Assembly: GCF_015291665.1 (NCBI RefSeq)
Contig: NZ_CP030049.1
Span: 372,001 to 436,000 of the forward strand
Source of the DNA: Bradyrhizobium sp. CCBAU 53338
Lineage (GTDB): Bacteria > Pseudomonadota > Alphaproteobacteria > Rhizobiales > Xanthobacteraceae
Reading direction: 5' to 3'
DNA: 64,000 nucleotides
Positions 47,373-57,960 of the stretch are shown one piece after another (position 1 is the stretch's first letter; each line of letters opens with the position of its first letter). The position numbers and the translations under genes were made by a program. The notes below the pieces were generated by a model. That model made no database searches and was not told the origin of the DNA. It worked only from the letters and a program-made list of their open reading frames with translations.

Positions 47373-48170
47373 TCACGACTTCTTCTCCGATTTGGCTTCT
47401 GGTACAGCGGGCTTCTGCAGAAGTCCGCTGCGGCGCTTCTCCTTCAAGCGATAGCTGTCGCCGCGGATCGTGATTACGTGACTGTGGTGCAGCAGACGAT
47501 CAAGGATCGCGGTGGCGACCACGGGGTCGCTGAAGACCGAGCCCCACTCGCCGACGCTGCGGTTGCTGGTCAGCAGGATCGCGCCTCTCTCGTAACGACG
47601 GCTAACGAGCTGGAAGAACAGATGCGCGGCATCGGGTTCAAAGGGCAGATACCCGAGCTCGTCGATGATCAGGAGCTTTGGCTTGGCAAATTGCGCGAGT
47701 CGCTCCTCGAGCCGGCCTTCGCTGTGACCTTTGGCAAGCTGCGCAACGACAGTCGTGGCTGCGACGAACTGAACGGAATGCCCAGCCAGGATCGCTTCGC
47801 GCCCAAGCGCGACCGCAAGGTGCGTCTTGCCAACGCCAGGTGGCCCAAGGAGCAGCACGTTCTCGCCATTGGCGATCCAGCGGGCGCTCGCAAGCTCGCG
47901 TATCTGCTTCGGATCCAGCGAGGGCTGGGCCGAGAAGTCGAAGCCCGACAGATCGCGAACGAACGGGAAGCGAGCAAGTTTGAGCGTCATCTCGATGCGC
48001 CGCTCATCCTTGCGGGCGATCTCGCGCTCGCACAGCAGCACCAGAGTCTCGCGTAGGCTCAGCTCTTGTCGACCGGCCTCATCCAACAACCCATCCAGTT
48101 GGTCGCGGACAGCCGTCAGCTTCAGGCGCGTCAGCATATCGCTCAGGCGGTCGGGGACAATGGCTCGCAT
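47373..48170 (-). CDS. istB: IS21 helper ATPase IstB (second type)
   Basis: 265 residues. Walker A GPPGVGKTH (109-117), Walker B LLIIDELGYLPFEPD, then AILLTSNRSVGEWG, and a basic tail SYRLKEKRRSGLL. A different branch from the istB at 26884. Start overlaps the istA stop by one base. Confidence 0.95.
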   Translation of the reverse strand: MRAIVPDRLSDMLTRLKLTAVRDQLDGLLDEAGRQELSLRETLVLLCEREIARKDERRIEMTLKLARFPFVRDLSGFDFSAQPSLDPKQIRELASARWIANGENVLLLGPPGVGKTHLAVALGREAILAGHSVQFVAATTVVAQLAKGHSEGRLEERLAQFAKPKLLIIDELGYLPFEPDAAHLFFQLVSRRYERGAILLTSNRSVGEWGSVFSDPVVATAILDRLLHHSHVITIRGDSYRLKEKRRSGLLQKPAVPEAKSEKKS

Positions 48171-49414
48171 CAGAAGCCCCCTCCCACAATCGCTTCGTAC
48201 TCGCCGAGTGGCCGCAGCAGCGTCGGCGACGGCGGCGCGACAGGCGATAACGCGAGCTCGCCAGCACGGCTCGGTTTAAAGCCAGTCAGGCCCTCAAAGT
48301 GTTTAGGGTCAACGACGCGACGGCGCCGACCGACACAGATCGGATGAGCGGCCACCTCATGGATCCCGTGGTGGATGCGCACCACGCCATCGGCGATCGT
48401 CGCTCTCACCGTCTCGCCGATCAGCCGCCATGGCACAGAGTAGGCGTTGCCATCGATCTCGACCGCGCAGTCGGCCTGCACGCGCCGGATCAGTTCACGT
48501 GCGGCCTGGAAGGGCGGCCTCCCAGCGATGGGCTTCAGCGCGTGCGCCTCAGCGCGCCTGAAGCGCTCAATTGGTGCTTCGCCAGTCGTGCCATGCTGGC
48601 GTAGGTCGGCGATCTCCCGCGTCCAAGCTTCAAGATGCGCCTCAAAGGCTTCCCAGCTCGGGAAGGTGCGGCCGGCGACCGCGTTCCGTTTGACGTAGCC
48701 GACGCCATTCTCGGTCTTACCCTTGGTGCGGGCTCGATATGGCGCGCAGGCCCGTGGCCGGAACCCCCAGTGCTTGGCAAACGCGGTCAGCTTGTCATTG
48801 AACACGACGGTGCGCATCGCGGCATCGTGCTCCACGACCAACGCACGCGCATTATCGAACAGTACCTCCTCGGGCACGCCACCGAACTTCACGAAGGAGC
48901 TTTCCAGGCCATCGAACCAGCTCTCTTGCCGTTCGTTGCGGAATGCTCTGACATGGTGCCGGCGCGAGTAGCCCAACGTGGCGACGAACAGGTAGGCGCG
49001 AACCTTGCTGCCACCGATCTCGACCAGCCGCTCGCCAAAATCGATCTGCAGCTGTTTGCCGGGCGGTGTCTCGAACCGCACCGTCGCGCGCGCCTCGGCC
49101 GCAAGCTCCTGGCGATAGCGCTGTACCGCCCGCTCGACCGTGCGCAGGCTGACGATGATGCCTTTCTCGGCTGCCAGCTCCTGGCGAATCACATCGGCAT
49201 TGCCGTGGTGCTGCCGCAGGCGCTCCTTGAGCCAGGTCTCCTGGCCATCGAGCGCCTTTTTGCGCTGCGGCTGCCGATAGGGTGTCCAGCCGCCGGCCGC
49301 CACGTAGTCCTTCACCGTGTTGCGACTAATCCCGAGCTCCCGGGCAATCCGTTTGCTACCCCACCCCAGCTCGTTGAGCCGGAGTATCGCCGAAACCTCG
49401 TCCGGCTCCAGCAT
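48170..49414 (-). CDS. istA: IS21 transposase IstA (second type)
   Basis: 414 residues from ATG 49414 (MLEPDEVSAILRLNELGWGS), preferred because GGAGGG lies just before it. HTH ELGISRNTVKDYVAAGG; DDE core with D in LQIDFGERLVEIGG, D in VLFDNARALVVEH, E in GKTENGVGYVKRNAVAG. Intact. Confidence 0.93.
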   Translation of the reverse strand: MLEPDEVSAILRLNELGWGSKRIARELGISRNTVKDYVAAGGWTPYRQPQRKKALDGQETWLKERLRQHHGNADVIRQELAAEKGIIVSLRTVERAVQRYRQELAAEARATVRFETPPGKQLQIDFGERLVEIGGSKVRAYLFVATLGYSRRHHVRAFRNERQESWFDGLESSFVKFGGVPEEVLFDNARALVVEHDAAMRTVVFNDKLTAFAKHWGFRPRACAPYRARTKGKTENGVGYVKRNAVAGRTFPSWEAFEAHLEAWTREIADLRQHGTTGEAPIERFRRAEAHALKPIAGRPPFQAARELIRRVQADCAVEIDGNAYSVPWRLIGETVRATIADGVVRIHHGIHEVAAHPICVGRRRRVVDPKHFEGLTGFKPSRAGELALSPVAPPSPTLLRPLGEYEAIVGGGF

Positions 49415-51221
49415 GGCCTCCCTCCGCGGATCTTTGAACCGCAGAGGACCTGAACTGAGTCGCTGCATAAAAACCCCCGTTCTGACCGTGTCGCGAGGGG
49501 GGCAATTCCTCGTGTCGTCAGGGGGTCAATTTTCCATGTCGCCCGACAGCGGCACGCGACGCATTCCCTGCGTCGCAGGGCTCCAATAAGGACGTCGGCA
49601 GATTGGAATGATCCGGCGCCCGGATTCGTCGAGGCCGACCTTGTCGCGCATAGCGGTCCATCTGCGCGCGGCAGCTTCATCCAGACCCTCGTGCTCACCG
49701 GCATTGCTACCGGCTGGACGGAGTGCGCTCCTCTGATCGTGCGCGAACAAACGCTGTTGAGCACGGTGCTGACGGAATTGCGCAAACAATTGCCTTTTGC
49801 GCTGCTCGGCTTCGATACTGACAATGATACCGTGTTCATGAACGAGACGCTGAAAGCCTACTGCGAGGCGGCCAACATCGTCTTCACGCGTTGCCGGCCC
49901 TACCGAAAAAATGACCAGGCGTTCGTCGAGCAGAAGAACGGCGCCGTCGTGCGCAGGATAGTCGGCTATCGTCGGTTCGAGGGCGCCTGGAAGCGGCCAA
50001 GCTGCTGGCTGAACTCTATCGATCGGCGCGGCTGTTCGTGAACTTCTTCCAACCCTCGTTCAAATTGATAGCCAAGCAGCGCGACGGTGCCCGTGTACGC
50101 AAGACATACAGCGCGCCGGCTACACCACACCAGCGCCTGGCAGCGGACGCCCGCACGCCTGACGCTGTCCGCCATCATCTCCAAGAAATCTATGCCGCCC
50201 TCGATCCAGTCGCGTTGTTGCGCGACATCCGCGACGTGCAGGAGCGCCTCGCGGTCCTCGGGGACACCCAACCAATCGGCCATCCTGCTGCGGCATCGCA
50301 ATCGATCGATCGCTTCCTGGCAAGCCTGCGCACGGCCTGGAAGGACGGAGCTATGCGACCGACGGATCGGCCACTCGTGAAGGCGGAGAGAGGCCGACGT
50401 CGTCCCGACCCGCACATCCGAGCAACGCCAGAGTTGCGAAAATGGTTTGAAACCGAGCCTTGGCGGACTGGCAGCGAACTGCTCTCGCGCTTGCAGGAGG
50501 AATATCCTGGAGCCTATCCGAACAAGCTTCTTCGAACGCTTCAACGTCGGCTGAAATCCTGGCGCAGCGAGCAAGCGAACGCGCTGCTGTTCGCTCCTAG
50601 CGAGAAAATGCCGCCAGGGTACGAGGTCACAACACTCCAATGACGTGCGAGGTACCAGCGGAGGAGGCCGGGCGCTCCGAAACCCCGGCCATCTCCGCAC
50701 CCGGTCTCCTCCTCAACTCAAGCCAGGAGCAAAATAAATGAGGCAACCGATCGCACCCGGGAGCATCAGTACATGAGGCAATACGCGCTCTCATCCTGAT
50801 TGGCGCGCTATAGGCTTTGTCAGTCCTAGATCAAGTGGCTCCGAAGGCGTCGCATGGATGAACAATCTGGCGTGTCTGTTGAGCGGCTCGTGCATTCTAA
50901 ACAGAAACACGTGACTGAGCTGCTGCCGGTTTGATGGACACCCGGTCAAGCTAATCCCACCTTACGCCCGAACTCAACCGGGCTGAGATAGCCGATGGTC
51001 GAGTGCCTGCGCGTCGTGTTGTAAAATCGTTCGATGTAGTCGAACACATCGGCGCGTGCCTCGTCTCTGGTTCGATAAATCTTGTTGGCCGTACGCTCGG
51101 TCTTGCGCGAGGAGAAGAAGCTTTCCATCGCCGCGTTGTCCCAGACGTTGCCGGAGCGGCTCATGCTGCAAACGATGCCGTTGTCGGCCATCAGGCGCTG
51201 GAACTGCTCGCTTGTGTACTG

Positions 51222-52672
51222 GGCGGATTCAAGCGGTCGTCGCAACACCTGAACGAAGGAGGTTGCGATGGGATTCGAAAGCGACGATCACACCGTTCTG
51301 GACGGGCGCCGTTGCCGTCACGGGGACGACCGCCGGTAGCGGGGCGATCTGCACTCCAGCGATTTTGGTTGGGGATCGCGCAGGGGATGACCAGCGAGGA
51401 TGCTGCATTGGCGGCTGGTATGTCGCAGCCTGTCGGAACCAGATTGTTCCGACGCGGGCGGCATGGCACCAGCGATGTTCAGTACTTCGACCAAGCCGCC
51501 GTCCGGGCGGTACCTCTCGTTTGCGGAACGTGAGGAGATTGCACTTCTTCGCGTTCAGGGCCTTTCGAGCCGCGAGATCGGGCGCCGACTTAGCCGATCC
51601 GTCTCGACTATCTCCCGTGAGCTACGACGCAATGCCGCGACGAGCAGCGGCGGCCTGGAGTATCGTGCGTCGACAGCCCAATGGCACGCCGAGCGATCGG
51701 CCCGTCGACCCAAACCGAGCAAGCTTGCGCTCAACACAACCTTGCGCACTTATGGGGAGCAGCGCTGGCTGGCGTCGTCACGACCCTGAGTGGCGCTGCC
51801 GTTCCTGGTCCCGCCGTTCCGTGGAAGGGCCGCCCGCCCGCGCAAGGATCGGCGATGGGCCAGGGCTTGGAGCCCAGAGCAGATTGCCCGACGCTTGCCG
51901 ATCGACTTCCCGGACGACAAGACGATGCGCATCAGCCACGAAGCCATCTATCAAGCCCTCTTCGTTCAGGGGCGGGGAGCGCTACGCCGCGAACTGTCGG
52001 CCTGCTTGCGAACGGGGCGCGTGTTGCGGGTACCCAGGGCGCGCGTACGCAGGCGAGACAGGAGCTCTGTCTCGCCGGAGATCATGATCAGTCAACGCCC
52101 CGCCGAAGCGGCCGATCGCGCGGTGCCGGGTCACTGGGAGGGAGACCTCATCCTTGGTCTTGGCAGCTCGGCGATCGGCACGCTGGTTGAGCGTACGACG
52201 CGCTTCACGATGTTGCTGCATCTTCCCCGGCTTGCGGGGCATGGCGAAGCTCCGCGCATGAAGAATGGGCCTACTCTCGCAGGGCACGGAGCTGAAGCGG
52301 TGCGCGACGCGATTACGCGCACCATCATCAGCTTGCCCGAAGAGCTGCGTCGTTCGCTGACCTGGGATCAGGGAGCTGAAATGGCTCAGCACGATCGTCT
52401 TAAGATCGACGCGGGTGTCCAAATCTACTTCTGCGATCCGCACAGCCCATGGCAGCGTGGCACCAACGAGAACACAAATGGGCTGCTGCGTCAGTACTTC
52501 CCGAAAGGCACCGACCTTATCGTCCACGGCGCCGACGAGATCGCCGCTGTGGCCGCGGCCCTCAATGCTCGACCGAGAAAAACCCTGGGTTGGAAAACGC
52601 CGGCAGAGGCCCTTGACGAGTTGCTATCGTGAGTGAACACAATTGGTATTGCGACGACCGCTTGAATCCGCC
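51222..52672 (+). mobile_element. IS30-family insertion sequence
   Basis: 1451 bp with perfect 24-bp inverted repeats beginning GGCGGATTCAAGCGGTCG. The target is the GSQ-Y codons of the IS3 orfB, with an apparent 2-base duplication (TG), typical of IS30. Confidence 0.88.
51400..52632 (+). pseudogene. IS30-family transposase, frameshifted
   Basis: N-terminal HTH (LSFAEREEIALLRVQGLSSR, EIGRRLSRSVSTISRELRR) to 51789, then frame changes near 51780 and 51835. The main part reads RAWSPEQIARRLPIDFPDD, ISHEAIYQALFVQGRGALRR, the DDE core with D in GHWEGDLILGLGSSAIG, D in LTWDQGAEMAQH and E in WQRGTNENTNGLLRQYFPK. All catalytic residues survive. Confidence 0.85.
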
Positions 52673-53299
52673 TTGGCTGCCCCGGTCGGAGTGATGCAAC
52701 AGCGCATCCGGCTTGCCGCGTCGCCAGACGACCATCAACAATGCGTCCGTCACGAGCTGTGCGGTCATGGCGGCACTCATCGACCAGCCCACCACGCGGC
52801 GCGAGAACAGGTCGATCACCGCTGCGACATAGAGCCAGCCTTCGGCCGTCCAGAGATAGATGAAGTCGGCGATCCATTTCTGGTTGGGACGCTCGGCGGC
52901 GAACTGCCGGTCAAGGAGGTTCGCCGGTACGGTCTCGAGCTGTCGATCGCCGCTGTCCTTCGGCAAGCGCCGACGTCGCGGCCGCGCCCGCAAGCCTTGC
53001 AGCCGCATCAGCCGCTCAATCCGGTGCAGGCCACAATCCGCCCCTTCGGCGAGCAGGTCGCGCCACACTCGGCGTGCGCCATAGGTGCGGTCGCTGGCGG
53101 CGAAGCTGGCCTTGACCTTGCCGCCGAGCTCCTCGTCGCTGCGGGATCTGGCGCTGGGCGAACGATTCAGCCAAGCATGGAAGCCCGACCGCGACACCCC
53201 CAGCGCATCGCATAGCCATGCCACCGGCCAGATCGTCCGGTGCTTCGCAACGAAGGGGAACTTCATGTCGCTTCCTTCGCGAAGTAGGCTGCGGCCTTC

Positions 53300-54666
53300 C
53301 TAAGAAACAGCCGGATTGGCGTCGCCCGGGATGGCCTGCAACACGAAGCCTAGCGATTTCGCCCGGCGCTGTAGGTTGGCGAGGACGCGGCTACGATATT
53401 GCTGCTCATATTGGTCGGCGCCAGGATCCTTGTAGCTCATGCCGTGCCGGAGTGTGTTGTAGAATAAAACCGCAATCTTGCGAGCCGTCGCCGTCACCGC
53501 CTTCGATTTACCCGCACGTGCTGACAACCGGCGATAGAATGCTCCCAGCGCTGTCTCGCTCCGCCCCACGGTTGTGGCTGCCAAACGCAACAACGCAGCT
53601 GCGCGACTTGAAGATCTCCGTGTGCGCGAAGACAGCACCTTGCCGCCGGAGATCTTGTTGCCGGGTGCGAGGCAGAGCCAGGAAGTGAAGTGTTTGGCGC
53701 TCGGCCATGCCGTTAGATCGATACCGCACTCGCCAATGAGCTTCAATGCGAGCGACGGACCCAACCCGTGGATCTCAGTCAAATCGACGCCCCGCACTCT
53801 GTACAGTGCGGTCCTGACATCGAAGGTGGGGGTGTTGACCTGCTTGGTCTTTACGCGCGGCTTGGCTAGGTTTCCGACCGGTCTTGCTCCTTTGGTGTTC
53901 AATGCACTGATCAGGACTTCGAGCTTGCGATCACAGTCGAGCATCTTTGCCTGATAAACGTCGTAGAGCTCCAGTGATTGAGCTAACGCGAAAACATGTT
54001 CGTGGCGGTCATTGCCTACGAGCGCTGCGCGGATCGTCTCGATCGATGAGTGGCAGCGCACGTCCCGATAGGTTGCCGGGACGTCGGGATTGCGTTCGCC
54101 TGCAACAATGGCTCGGATAATCCGCATGCCGGTCGCGCCGGTGATATCCGACACAACATGATGGAGCTGCAGGTTCATCTCCATCAGAGCCTTTTGCATA
54201 TGTTGGATATGGGCGGCAGCATATTCCACGAGCCGCTCGCGCTGGCGTAGATAGGCTCGCAACGTTGCGATCTCGGCATCGGTCGGAAGCTGCCCCGTAA
54301 CAGGCCATAGGAGTGGAGCTGGCGTAACCAAGCGGCATCGCTGAGATCGGTTTTACGGCCAGGTACATTCTTGGCGTACCGCGCGTTGACCAGAATGACC
54401 TCAAACCCGCGCTGTTCTAGGATCTCGTAGACTGGGATCCAATAGACCCCAGTGGATTCCATCGCGACACTGGTCACGCCGCACATCTTGAACCAGTCCG
54501 CCAGTTCATGCAGGTCTTGCGTGAATGTGCCGAATGCACGCACTGGCTTGTCGGTGCAGGCCGGGTTTACCGCGGCCATGTGCATCTTTGATCCGATATC
54601 GATAGCGGCCGGGCTGAGGTTGACCAGCTTTAGGTCCGGGCCGCGGTCGGTTGTCCTGTTAGGCAT
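53300..54666 (-). pseudogene. IS110-family transposase, one frameshift
   Basis: Starts at 54666 (MPNRTTDRGPDLKLVNLSPA). DEDD part: D in AAIDIGSKMHMAAV, E in SVAMESTGVYWIPV, D in KTDLSDAAWL. A shift near 54285 continues with QLPTDAEIATLRAYLRQRER and the transposase_20 domain (VDLTEIHGLGPSLALKLIGE, FTSWLCLAPGNKISGGKVL). The stop at 53300 lies in the target orfA sequence. Inserted into the IS3 orfA between codons for RDIL and KAAAYF. Confidence 0.87.
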
Positions 54667-54904
54667 CGCAACTCCTCCGTCCGATGATGGGCTGGAGGGT
54701 CAGGGCTATGCCAATTTGTCATCTTCCTAATCGGGATCGCCGTCGAAACGGCGTCACCACTCTCAAGTCCGCATGCGCCCATGGACCACGTTTTTTAACG
54801 GGGACAGTGCCTCCAATAAGCTGACGGCCGCTACCCTCCGAGCTAAAGGATAGCACAAGGCTGTTTCTATCCCGCGCAGGCGCGCCACGACGCTGGACAG
54901 TTAT
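54667..54904 (-). ncRNA. Candidate bridge RNA region of the second IS110
   Basis: Non-coding leader of about 240 bases upstream of the transposase. It contains a tight hairpin CGCCGT-CGAA-ACGGCG (54739-54754). Position as for the leader at 23849. Weak evidence by itself. Confidence 0.35.
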
Positions 54905-55024
54905 TTAGGATATCCCGCTCGGCCTTCAGCTTGGCGACCTCACGGCGCAGCCGCTCGATCTCCTGCTGCTCCGGCTTCATCTGCCCGTGACCGGGAAAGG
55001 CCTGCACCGGGTCGGAGCCGAACT
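54905..55024 (-). pseudogene. IS3 OrfA, middle piece
   Basis: Encodes FGSDPVQAFPGHGQMKPEQ, EIERLRREVAKLKAERDIL. It joins the N-terminal piece at 62884-63021 (ending WVKEFG) across the 7.9-kb unit, and the C-terminal piece (KAAAYFAKEAT, 53267-53300) across IS110. Confidence 0.85.
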
Positions 55025-55183
55025 TGCTGATTCCAATGATCTCGCCGGGGTGTACCGATTTGATCTCGCCCAGGATTGAACGAACCCGCTACGCGGCAGT
55101 AGGGGGCAAACCTGCTGAACTGAGGTGTCCTGTCTGAGAGGATGTTGGTCTTCGCACCACCCCTCTCAAGACAGGAGACCCAG

Positions 55184-56044
55184 ATGGCTACGATGAGCCC
55201 TCTTCGGCAGCGCATGATCGAGGACATGACGGTCCGCAATCTGTCGCCGTCGACTCAACAATCCTATATCTATGCGATCGCAAAGTTTAGCCGCCATTTC
55301 GGCTATGCCCCGGACCGGTTGAGTTTCGAGCAGGTCCGCGCCTACCAACTACATCTCATCGGCCAAAAGCGCTCGTGGTCCCACATCAATCAGGTGGCCT
55401 GCGCGCTGCGGTTCTTCTACGGCGTCACACTCGGGCAGACGGAGGCATTCGAGCGGATCATTGGTGGCCAGAAGCCCGACAAGCTCCCGCTCGTGCTTAG
55501 TGCCGAAGAGATCGAGCGCTTCCTGGACGCGGTTACAGGGGTGCGCAATCGCGTCGTGCTGGCGACGGCTTATGCGGCTGGCTTACGGGTTAGTGAAGTC
55601 GTCCGCCTGAAGGTGAGCTCGATCGACAGCAAGCGAATGTTGATCCACATCGAGAACGGTAAGGGCGGCAGGGATCGTTACGCGATGCTTTCTCCGCGAC
55701 TGCTGGAGATTCTGCGTACGTACTGGATGCGAGCCCGACCGGGGCTGTGGCTATTTCCAGGCCAAGACCCAAGTGAACATGTCAGCGTCCGCTGCGTCCA
55801 GGCGGCCTGCCGCGCCGCCCGCCGCCGCGCTCGGCTTGCCAAGCCGATTACTGTCCATACGCTCCGGCACTCGTTTGCGACCCATCTCCTGGAAAGCGGG
55901 ATCGACATTCGCATCATTCAAGTTCTGCTCGGACATGCCGACCTGGGATCGACCGCGCGCTACGCTCAGGTTGCGACCAACCTGCTCGCCCGCACGACCA
56001 GCCCATTCGATGGACTCTCCGTCAGGGTGATCCCACCCGACTGA
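55184..56044 (+). CDS. Tyrosine recombinase (XerC/D-like) associated with IS91
   Basis: 286 residues from ATG 55184 with AGGAGA upstream. SAM-like N-terminal core-binding domain (MTVRNLSPSTQQSYIYAIAK), then the catalytic domain: R in YAAGLRVSEVVRLKV, K in IENGKGGRDRY, HTLRHSFATHLLESG, and GH...Y in LLGHADLGSTARYAQVA. All catalytic residues present. Nine bases before the IS91 transposase gene; such pairs form one class of IS91 elements. Confidence 0.92.
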   Translation: MATMSPLRQRMIEDMTVRNLSPSTQQSYIYAIAKFSRHFGYAPDRLSFEQVRAYQLHLIGQKRSWSHINQVACALRFFYGVTLGQTEAFERIIGGQKPDKLPLVLSAEEIERFLDAVTGVRNRVVLATAYAAGLRVSEVVRLKVSSIDSKRMLIHIENGKGGRDRYAMLSPRLLEILRTYWMRARPGLWLFPGQDPSEHVSVRCVQAACRAARRRARLAKPITVHTLRHSFATHLLESGIDIRIIQVLLGHADLGSTARYAQVATNLLARTTSPFDGLSVRVIPPD

Positions 56045-56053
56045 GCTGCGCAT

Positions 56054-57247
56054 ATGCGCCCCGTGCTCGAGGTGGCGGACATCCTCCGCCGCCACGGCGG
56101 CGCCTTCCGTGCCGCGCAGGGTCCTCGGCTGTCCTCCGATCAGCGCCGTGTGATGGCGGCCATCGAGGCGTGTCGCACAGCGACGCTCGGCGGCCACGTC
56201 GAGCGGTGCGACGACTGCGGCCTGGTCCGCGTCGCCTATAACAGCTGTCGCGATCGGCACTGTCCAAAGTGCCAAGCGCTCGCGCGCGCCCAATGGCTCG
56301 CCGAGCGCCAGGCCGACCTGCTGCCGGTCCCCTATTTCCATGTCGTCTTCACCGTGCCGGCGCCGGTGGCCGCCATCGCGCTGCAGAACAAGACGGCGGT
56401 CTACGACATCCTGCTCAAGGCAGCAGCCGAGACGATCCGTCTCATCAGCGCCGACCCGAAGCATCTCGGTGCCGAGACCGGGATGATCGCCATTCTCCAT
56501 ACCTGGGGCCAGACCCTGACGCATCATCCGCATGCCCATTGCCTCGTGCCAGGCGGCGGGATCGCCCCTGATGGAAGCTGGGTTCATTGTCGCCCCGGCT
56601 TCTTCCTTCCCGTTCGCGTCCTGTCACGATTGTATCGTCGGCTGTTCCTGGAGCGCCTGCAGGCGGCGTTCAATGGCACCAAGCTCCAGTTCTTCGGCCA
56701 TCTCGCGCACCTCGTCGAGCCAGCGGCATTCGCCCGCCATCTAACCGCCCTCCGCAAGGTCGAGTGGGTCGTCTACGCCAAGCGTCCCTTCGGCGGACCA
56801 GAACAGGTTCTGGCCTATCTCGGGCGCTACACCCATCGCGTTGCAATCGCCAACGGCCGGCTCCTTACCTGTGACCAGGGCCACGTCCGCTTCCGGTGGA
56901 AGGATTATCGCGCTGGCAACAGATCCAAAGTGATGACGCTCGACACTGAGGAGTTCCTTCGTCGCTTTCTGCTCCACGTATTGCCGAAGGGGTTTCGCCG
57001 CATCCGTCATTTTGGCTTCCTGGCGAACGCCTGCCGCGTCGCCAAACTCGCGCGCATCCGAGCGGCGCTAAAGGCGCCAGAGCCGCCTCCGCCTGCCGAA
57101 GCTGTCGACTATCGTGAGCGCTGCGCCATCCTCATTGGTCACCGCCTCGACTTGTGCCCCATCTGCGGAGGCCGCATGGTCGAGATTGGGCCTGTGCCGC
57201 GTGCGCAAACGCCGCGACGCGCAGCACCTCGCTGCGATACATCATGA
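56054..57247 (+). CDS. IS91-family transposase (HUH/Y)
   Basis: 397 residues. N-terminal zinc-binding domain (ERCDDCG, SCRDRHCPKCQALAR), HUH motif in LTHHPHAHCLVPGGG, and the Tyr-containing ILGRYTHR-type block as AYLGRYTHRVAIANG. C-terminal CPICGGRM may bind a second zinc. Acts by rolling-circle transposition. Intact. A further open frame to 57483 (MTDYLDLFAPTAGIAMP) is probably element tail; function unknown. The element begins near 55082, just after GAAC. Confidence 0.92.
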   Translation: MRPVLEVADILRRHGGAFRAAQGPRLSSDQRRVMAAIEACRTATLGGHVERCDDCGLVRVAYNSCRDRHCPKCQALARAQWLAERQADLLPVPYFHVVFTVPAPVAAIALQNKTAVYDILLKAAAETIRLISADPKHLGAETGMIAILHTWGQTLTHHPHAHCLVPGGGIAPDGSWVHCRPGFFLPVRVLSRLYRRLFLERLQAAFNGTKLQFFGHLAHLVEPAAFARHLTALRKVEWVVYAKRPFGGPEQVLAYLGRYTHRVAIANGRLLTCDQGHVRFRWKDYRAGNRSKVMTLDTEEFLRRFLLHVLPKGFRRIRHFGFLANACRVAKLARIRAALKAPEPPPPAEAVDYRERCAILIGHRLDLCPICGGRMVEIGPVPRAQTPRRAAPRCDTS

Positions 57248-57535
57248 CCGACTACCTCGACTTGTTCGCTCCCACTGCAGGCATCGCCATGCCGACGTTC
57301 TCCGTCGGAACGATCAAGCACGCTCACAACGCGCGGCGAACGGGCGATAGTCAGCCGCTTGGGCTTGACGCGCCGTTCGACGCTATCGACGCCGGCATCC
57401 TCTGCTGCCAATATCAACGGCAATCTGCGGCCACACTCGCTCGCGGGCCCGACATCGGGTCAATCGCGCCTACCGGCGCCTAGATCGAGCCCCCATAGGT
57501 CCTCGCTCACAAGACGCGGCTTCGTTCAATCCAGC

Positions 57536-57593
57536 TTCAAATAGGTCCCGCGCTGGACTTGCGGCGAGATCTGCGACGCGGGACCTATTTGAA
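57536..57593. repeat. Perfect 17-bp inverted repeat
   Basis: TTCAAATAGGTCCCGCG and its exact complement, 24 bases apart. No T tract, so not a simple terminator. It sits where the IS91-type pair ends and IS21 terminal repeats resume, so it may be the hairpin of the IS91 origin end or the scar of a lost element. Confidence 0.7.
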
Positions 57594-57960
57594 CCCTCCA
57601 GTATTCCGAGATGATCTCGCCCACCATTCCGATTTGATGTCGCCCGGGGCGCGAGGCGTTCTGGCTGTCTGGTTTCTGGCATCGGCGAAGCCGCGTGGTC
57701 AATCTTGAATCGCGGCTCGACGGGCGGGTTTTTCTGTTGTTCCTGCTGTGGGCATGTGGGCAACGCTCTTGCGTTGTCCAAGCGTAGCGGCATGTCCACA
57801 GCGCCACAGGCTCAGGCCTTTCGGTCAGGTTTGCGGGTTCGCCGCATGCTTTCGCCGTTCAGATCGATCCGGTGGGCGTTATGGACCAGGCGGTCGAGGA
57901 CGGCGTCGGCGTAGGTGGGATCACCAAACACAACAGAGTGCCCCTATTTTGGAACGGGTC

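Larger units (their letters stand above)
47245..49548 (-). mobile_element. IS21-family element with 5-bp target duplication
   Basis: 2304 bp flanked by GCGGC at 47240-47244 and 49549-49553, which join to restore the DDE transposase codons. Ends are long imperfect inverted repeats beginning TGTC, with TTGACCCC and a GAGGAA block at both sides. Both genes intact; likely a recent arrival. Confidence 0.9.
46791..50643 (+). pseudogene. DDE transposase copy 3, split and frameshifted
   Basis: The 5' part to 47244 reads MATRKELTAAAGARYRRSDR and EFVDITGFHRKQAMRLLRG; the 3' part resumes at 49554. It lacks nothing of the DDE core (TDNDTVFMNETLKAYC, NDQAFVEQKNGAVVRR) but has a two-base insertion near 49985 and resumes in frame at about 50000 with FVNFFQPSFKL. 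The insertion alone kills it. Confidence 0.88.
46705..50812 (+). mobile_element. DDE element copy 3, interrupted by an IS21 element
   Basis: Flanks GGCTTTTG (46697-46704) and GGCTTTGT (50813-50820) look like a diverged 8-bp duplication. Removing the IS21 element leaves about 1800 bp like copy 1. The left end reads CGCGGCGGCGATCAGGGTG and the right end CTCATCCTGATTGGCGCGC; relative to the gene these are the reverse of copy 1. Confidence 0.82.
50946..53266 (-). pseudogene. IS3-family OrfB split by IS30
   Basis: The 5' part (53266-52673) begins MKFPFVAKHRTIWPVAWLCD, includes HTH_21 SDRTYGARRVWRDLLAEGA, D in QKWIADFIYLWTAEGW and stops at LLHHSDRGSQ. The 3' part (51221-50946) resumes YTSEQFQRLMADNGIVCSMS, NVWDNAAMESFFSSRKTE (catalytic E) and ends FGRKVGLA. 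The two parts would join in frame. Confidence 0.9.

Noticed and set aside
48635..49453. 272-codon plus-strand frame
   Set aside because: Antisense to istA with intact DDE core; no family resemblance.
55751..56587. 278-codon minus-strand frame
   Set aside because: Antisense to the tyrosine recombinase and IS91 transposase genes.
57154..57483. 109-codon frame after the IS91 transposase
   Set aside because: Partly overlaps the transposase end in another frame; the tail (57244-57483) may be expressed but has no known relatives, so not listed as a gene.
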